Origin: Zychaea mexicana
Taxonomy: Eukaryota > Mucoromycota > Mucoromycetes > Mucorales > Lichtheimiaceae
Direction of reading: 5' to 3'
Length of the DNA stretch: 64,000 nucleotides
Assembly: GCF_025766255.1 (NCBI RefSeq)
Contig: NW_026516764.1
Coordinates: 1-64,000 of the forward strand
Below, one piece after another: positions 58,336 to 64,000 of the stretch. The notes under the pieces are model-generated. The model saw nothing but the letters and a program-made list of their open reading frames with translations, was not told the origin of the DNA and ran no database searches. Position numbers and translations under genes: made by a program. Each line of letters opens with the position of its first letter. The first letter of the stretch is position 1.

Positions 58336-58862
58336 TCGGGCTCTGAATGCCGTGGAAACGGACATTCTCGGCCTTGACGACCCGGCCAAACTCTTGGAGC
58401 GACTTACTGAAAAACGGCATGTCACTGCCAGGAGGGCAGAAGTCGACGAGGTAACATCGAGCTGCCCAGCGATCTGGAAACCACTTGTCGACAAAAACCA
58501 GCTGATGCTGATTGATGACGAACGGAACGGCCCTTTGTACGGCTCTGTTCGCAAGAAAGAGGCGTAATCTTGCCCGAACCAGGTTGAACTATCGTGCGAG
58601 ATTATTTCCAAAAAAAAGCGAGAAGTACAAGCAAGTCAAGAGCGTTGTGAATTGCTTGATTTACAAGTACAAAGACGAAGAGAAATTCGAAGAAGCAATC
58701 AAGGAATATCGCCAACTAGCGGAGGATGTAGCAGCAGCAATGATCGACAGGCAGAAAAATAAGACATCGAAAAGGCTGAAGCAAAAGAAAAGAAAGCTAA
58801 AAGAAAAAGAAGAAAAAGATGAAGAACACGAAAAGAAGCTGACAAAAATAAAAGATTTTTGA
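58336..58862 (+). pseudogene. Unrecognised coding relic with Lys/Glu coiled coil
   Basis: Two overlapping plus-strand frames form one plausible protein: LPGNLPVRALNAVETDILGL with DKNQLMLIDDERNGPLYGSV, then after a frame change RRNLARTRLNYRARLFPKKS and a highly charged helix (KRLKQKKRKLKEKEEKDEEH). The last part predicts a coiled coil or single alpha-helix. I do not recognise a family. A GC-richer, well-behaved codon pattern in an AT-rich setting suggests a decayed transposon or host gene piece. Confidence 0.35.
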
Positions 58863-59274
58863 CTATGGCGGTATCGGCAACACCGTTGACGGCAAGTATC
58901 AGTGTTGGGTTTCCGACGTCGGTAATCGACAGCGTAGTTTCCGACCGTCGTAAATGTCGGAAATCGGAAATTTAAAAGAAATATTTATTTTTCAAATACA
59001 GGATTTTTCCTACTGATTGGCAGTGCTTTTTTTCCTATGATGGCGGGTACTTTTTTCACTTTGGAGTTAGAGGGATTCTTGATTGACGGCGTGTTTTCGT
59101 GATTGGCAGGAGGTGAGAATTACAATGGCAGTGTAATGTAATATGTTGGCAGAATTACGAAATTCATAGCGGCGGTGGGGAACTGTTATTAATGCCACTT
59201 TTTAATAATATCCATATAGGAAATTCTTTATCATATCTAAATGAATAATTAATAATCAAAAGTACGTACAATAT

Positions 59275-59278
<4 letters not shown>

Positions 59279-59312
<34 letters not shown>
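59279..59312. repeat. (TA)n microsatellite
   Basis: About 17 TA units without interruption. Confidence 0.85.
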
Positions 59313-59314
<2 letters not shown>

Positions 59315-60537
59315 CAAGCAAGACGAACAATCTGCAAAAGTATCAAGTGTTGTAGCATGTGTTGGCAAAAAAAAAATTCACTTTATCAATTTATCCCTCA
59401 TAAATAAGGTATGTTAAGATGGTGACACTCTTGTGTTATATATGGTACGGTTCAACCTACTGTTGCCTTTACAAATTGTCGAGCCTTGCTGTGTTCATTA
59501 TGATTGGCGCTGCTACTACTGACTGCTAATACAAATCTATTAGGTCATTCAATCTCACAAAAATATAAACGAACCATAATTTTGGAAATGGTCACACACT
59601 CCTCAAATTGGTTCATGTCAAGCAAATCCAAGTACTCGTCTCAAAAATATAGTTTTCCTACGAATTTGAGCTAAAAAAAAAAACCAGCTTGGATCAATCA
59701 ATATTTGTGGTCAAATGAATTATTGCTGTGCTTTACAGGTGTTCTACTTTTTGGTAACTATCGTATCCGTAAAAGCAATCAGAATTGGCATGATAATAGA
59801 ATTGTAATCTGCAGAAGAGAACAAAAGATGATGCAAATCTCACTAGCTATATATCAGCAAGGTCCTTTATTATATATTGCGAAATAACATGGTAAAAGAT
59901 GTGTAAATGTTTATTGAGTAACATCTTCCTTTATGATTTACACTATTGCAGCCCTCACTCACTCATATATTTTTATTACATCAACTGATGCTATAATTGT
60001 TTATTAATCAAATTAGCACGACAAAATCGCGGATTGTCATTAAGACCAAACCAGTTTCAACACATAACTGAACATAAAAAGAGAAAAAAAAAACAAATAG
60101 AGCATTTGTTATTGACAGCAGTAAAAAATTTTTATTCACAGTACTATCGAACAACATCGAATGAGCCTTGGTAATTTGACACCGACAGTTCCTGCTTGTC
60201 AAAAAAAAAGATTTGGTTAACTTTACTGTAAAGAATAACATCTATCTTCGACAAGGGAGATAGACAAGGAAAAAGAAAAGAACGAAGCGTCTCATACCAG
60301 GATATGTGAGATAGGCATGTGCGCTTCATCCATTAATTAGTTTTGAAATGCAGTAAGACTGCACAAAGAGGGCGTGTAGGTGATGATACATCTTTTTTTT
60401 TATTTTCTCACTTTCACATCTTATTCCGCATGAAGCCTGTATATACAAAAAATCTTGGAAGGGCAGAAAAGAAAATTAGTCCTCGTATCCATACATGTAC
60501 GTTACTTGGTCAGTGACAAGAGGAAGAAGATCAACTT

Positions 60538-60723
60538 CCCACTCCTGGTGGAACAGCATATAAATGCTGTAGACAACCAGAATATTTCTCCGCGCAGGGC
60601 AGGGTTCATCCGGATCTTCTTCCCATGACAACAATCTACGGCTCCCACTCCCAGTGGAACAGCATGTAATATGCCGTAGGCAACCAGAATATTTCTCCGC
60701 ACAGGGCAGGGTTCATGTGCAGA
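60538..60723. repeat. Imperfect tandem duplication, 106-bp period
   Basis: An ~80-bp block (CCCACTCC..GTGGAACAGCAT to GCAGGGCAGGGTTCAT) occurs at 60538 and 60644. The copies differ at about ten positions. No coding role is evident. Confidence 0.75.
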
Positions 60724-61062
60724 TTGCCATCATGCTATTCATGCCACTTTATAAATAGAATAAAATAGATACTTAGCTTCTTTGCCCAAAATTATCAGGT
60801 CCGTCATTGAAAGAAGAAACTATTCAGGTTGATGGTGTACATGATTATGTTTTTTGAATGAAGTATTGACTGATTTATACAAATAAAACGTATAAAAATA
60901 AATGTGTATGTGTTTTGGAGAAGAATAATGTTAACTTGCCAACCAGTGTATTCGAAACTCAGGTCAATAAACAATTTTGCATGATCACATGATCACTATT
61001 CAACCAGCAAGAAGAAAGGTCATCATTTAGCTTTTTTCTTCCAAAAGCACTTTGTGATTATC

Positions 61063-63323
61063 ATGACGCAGTTCAACAAAAAGTTTTATTTTCAATCCTC
61101 ATTCGTTGAGAATGTACAGTCAAAATTACACCTCAAAGGTAAGTTCGATTCTGTTTTGTGTTCAACGATGTAGAGAGATGAACCTATATTGAAGCATTTA
61201 CTCTAGAGTTTTAGATCAAGGAAGATCCATGTTATTGGACTGTGACACACTACCTACAGAAACTGGTGGCTCAAGATCCTGCAATTACTCGTCGCGATGC
61301 TTCTATACGATTGCTGAACGATAGTAAAATAGTTCAACAACATGTTGTTGCAGGAACTGTCGCTGAAACAACAGTAAATTCTATGAACAAGTATAACCAG
61401 GTTAGAAAATATTTTTATTTTTTTCTATTAGTCCTATTATATTATTACAGTTACTGATAGTATATATTTTAGACAGTACAAGGCAAAAATGCATTCAAGA
61501 ATTTTTCCGAAAAGGGTTCGGCTGCTGTAATCGCAGAAAGCTCGGTTAATTTCTCTGTGCAAAAAGTAAATCACTGTGTTTATTGTTAGCATACAGTCTA
61601 AACAGATCTGTCTAATAAACAATTTATATAGCATCGTTTAAGAAGCAGCATGGCAGAACAAATTGCAAATGAAGAAGAAAAGATCACAAGAAAGAGACGT
61701 GGGGTCGATGAGGGGTCTAGTAGTGGTGTGGTGCAAAAACGAATCAAACAGAACGAAGAAGAGAGCGAAGACGATAGTGAAACCACCGAAGTTGACGTGT
61801 GGGAGCAATGGAAGAAATTCCTTGATAACCCACAAAATACAAATCATTTGATGCAACTAAGGTAACAAATGATTCAATATAGGCAAATGGCTATGAAATG
61901 ATATGCAATTAATAATTATATTCATGGGTATATAGTCCAGAGAAGCACAAAATCATCTGGTGTGGAAAGACTGTTCGCCGTAGAAGCCCTTTACCTCAAG
62001 ATCTGTATAATAGGCTCCAAAAGGAAGTGCCGCTCATTACTTGTCATAAAATTAGCTCATACTTTGTCGATGTAACAAAAAAAATTCAAGATTCGGTATG
62101 TTATATTATTTCAGTACGTCTATTCTGCAGCTGAAGGTAACCTCATCTCTATATAGAAGTCGTATTGCATAATGGGAGAAGCACTTTCAGAGCTTCAATC
62201 GATGTCTCCAATTGACAAGTTGCTGATGCCTGAAAAAAAGTTTATTTCGAACATGTGCGACAATTTATGAGTATAAAAAATAATTGGAGTCATATACACA
62301 TACTTATAAATTACATAGCAGGGTCATGCTCTTGTGCTAATTTTTTATATATATTATTGATATTTAGCTTTGACTATATTTATGACAATTGTAATGAAGA
62401 GATCTTGAGCCAATCGGAGACTTGCTATCGGTTATATCTGTTTGATATTTGTCTCAAGTTCACCACCAAATATTTGAGAGAGAAAAAGATCGATATGACT
62501 TTTCTGCCAGGTGAAATAGAGCTCGTTTCCATGACTACGCAATTGAAACTAAAGGGGCTGAATAATGGTCATTATAAATACAATGCAGATGGAATCATAA
62601 AAGATAACCAAAGCGATCTCGAAATTCTCTTAACTGAGGTATCATCAGCATTTGGAAGTAACGAAGTTGGAAAAATTAGCTTTGATCATTACAAAGCAAT
62701 GTTTGGCCAGCTTTCCATGTTACGAACAGTAGCCCATATATATGAGTATGCTTCGTTTAATACATTTAAAAAGCTTAAAGTACATTTTCTCCATGGACAC
62801 GGTAAGTAACTTAACATTAGCTTTGCATTAATCGTCTTAATAGCATATTTGTCAAGTAATAACTGGTTCCTTTTTTGTGTTGTTAGGAACCGCAATTCGC
62901 CATTGGTCGATGTCTGTCCAGTCACCAGGTATATTCGTGATGAATAAAGAACAAAAGGTCGAGGTACCGGTGAAATTTGCTCAAAAAGATTTGTACTTGC
63001 TGGAGTTTATTGAATTTTACAAAAGTCTTGCCGTAAGTTGACAAAAGAAAGAAACGTATGCAATCAATTATACGAGAATATCAACTTACAGAATGCAATT
63101 TATTAAATATTTGCAGTTGGCACTTGAGGATACCACGGAAATACTTACACAACTAAAACAAGAACATAAAGAAGTGAAATCAAGTAATACGAATTGCAAA
63201 AGCCTTTTGGGTAGCATTGATCCGGTCATAATAAGGCTCAATGAAGGAAAACATTTGGGAATTGTTGCTGATGAAGGCCCAATGAGTGTACCTCCTAGTC
63301 CTGACCGTGATCAAAAGAATTAG
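61063..63323 (+). CDS. Multi-exon protein with degenerate PD-(D/E)XK-like motif
   Basis: Exons can be followed from about 61063 to TAG 63323 with GT-AG introns. Visible blocks are QKLVAQDPAITRRDASIRLL, an NLS-like KRRGVDEGSSSGVVQKRIKQ, an acidic patch, WCGKTVRRRSPLPQDLYNRL and a C-terminal domain. That domain has ADGIIKDNQSDLEILLTEVS (62584-62643), then MFGQLSMLRTVAHIYEYASF and RHWSMSVQSPGIFVM. The Asp...Glu arrangement resembles a PD-(D/E)XK core, but the Lys of E-x-K is missing (TEVS), suggesting a non-catalytic or binding role. The first intron does not join in phase with a simple ATG 61063 model, and a TGA ends an exon near 62270, so the gene is either misread by me or decaying. It may be a distant relative of the gene at 23260-25962. 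Confidence 0.45.
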
Positions 63324-64000
63324 TTTATCTCTCATTAAAAATGGTCTTATTGTTACGATTTCATTATTCTATTTGTACATGATATTTTTCTACAAATGTG
63401 TTTTATACCCCTCTTCCTTTATATATGATCTGTAATACAATAAAGATAAACACACACTGATTTCGTTTTCCAATTTATACTATCACTCATAGAAAAAGTA
63501 AACCAGGTTTCCAAATAATTCAGTAGCAGATGAGTCCTCAAAAACGAGGTTTGTACATCCACGATACTTTTGCTGAAATCCACATAATGCCTGGCAGCAA
63601 GGACGAAGGCGCTTAATGTGGTTCGTACTTTCACTAACTTTATATCTATGTTGGATCGATTGAACAGTCGATCCATAGGTAAAAAGAGAAAAAGGGTAAT
63701 AAATAGTAATAGTAATGTAAGTATTATATAAGTGTCTAAGAGACAACAATTATATAAACACAGTAAGGAAACACATGAACAATCCCAATGTTGGAGAATG
63801 AAATACATATTAAATAGATCTATAATATGTAGCTGCAACAGCAGCAACAATGGTTGTAAAGAGAAGTTTTTTTGTAATTACATAATTAGATTATTTATCT
63901 ACCATATGCAAATATTCAATCTACCATAATATATAGCTTTTACTTCCATGATATAAGCGTTTACTCATATAGAATAATTTTTTTAGGCAATTAAATAAGT
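63324..64000. other. AT-rich 3' flank, no recognised feature
   Basis: Only low-complexity open frames are present, and no repeat shared with the rest of the window was noticed. Confidence 0.35.

Larger units (their letters stand above)
58863..61062. other. AT-rich intergenic region
   Basis: No convincing gene. It contains GTCGG/CCGAC motifs (58900-58975), a TA microsatellite and a tandem duplication, listed separately. It should include the promoter of the gene at 61063. Confidence 0.35.

Overview
The window looks like a chromosomal segment of a filamentous fungus, most likely an early-diverging (Mucoromycota-type) one. The evidence is short GT-AG introns (mostly 60-150 nt) in almost every gene, a fungal-type 21.3 kDa complex I subunit, a Pof3-like TPR/F-box/LRR protein, a very long multi-TOG XMAP215 protein, and a dense mix of cut-and-paste DNA transposons. 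The phylum call is inference. No rRNA, tRNA or CRISPR array was recognised.

Left part (1-19.2 kb), housekeeping: a broken prolyl-tRNA synthetase piece, an RRM-like gene (988-2156 +), a TPR/F-box/LRR gene (3115-4395 -), a 16-exon XMAP215/Dis1/ch-TOG microtubule polymerase gene (4883-13181 -), a complex I 21.3 kDa-type subunit (14899-15820 +) and a DHA1-type MFS transporter (17281-19161 +).

Middle part (19.5-33.7 kb): a 173-bp TA-flanked MITE, a truncated MULE transposase, a GC-rich zinc-knuckle relic, a multi-exon gene with a PD-(D/E)XK nuclease-like motif (23260-25962 -), and an exact six-unit tandem array with a 749-bp period (27866-32360), each unit holding an internal 210-bp duplication.

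Right part (33.9-58 kb), nested transposons. Two degenerate copies of one large element encode an unusual protein: a Zn-binding N-terminal domain, then a DDE-like transposase core whose second Asp and final Glu are separated by a complete DEDDy (WRN-type) 3'-5' exonuclease. Copy 1 is at 33.9-38.75 kb. Copy 2 runs from 57.9 down to 44.4 kb and is split inside exonuclease motif III by a 6.63-kb composite insertion (46995-53627). This consists of two direct ~1-kb hAT-type MITEs around 4.6 kb of cargo, with the 8-bp target duplication only at the outer ends. The cargo holds a degenerate inverted-repeat element with a TnpB/Fanzor-like zinc-ribbon relic, itself interrupted by a 1.9-kb long-TIR foldback element with a 9-bp TSD. 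Between the two copies lies a hAT transposase pseudogene (39.1-43.4 kb) split by a 1.79-kb CACTG-ended element that carries its own passenger ORF.

The right end (58-64 kb) has a small coding relic, a tandem duplication and a second nuclease-like gene (61063-63323 +) whose motif lacks the catalytic lysine. The left genes act in ordinary cell biology (cytoskeleton, respiration, transport, ubiquitin ligase adaptors). The right half is a transposon graveyard in which TSDs and restored reading frames let the order of insertions be read directly.
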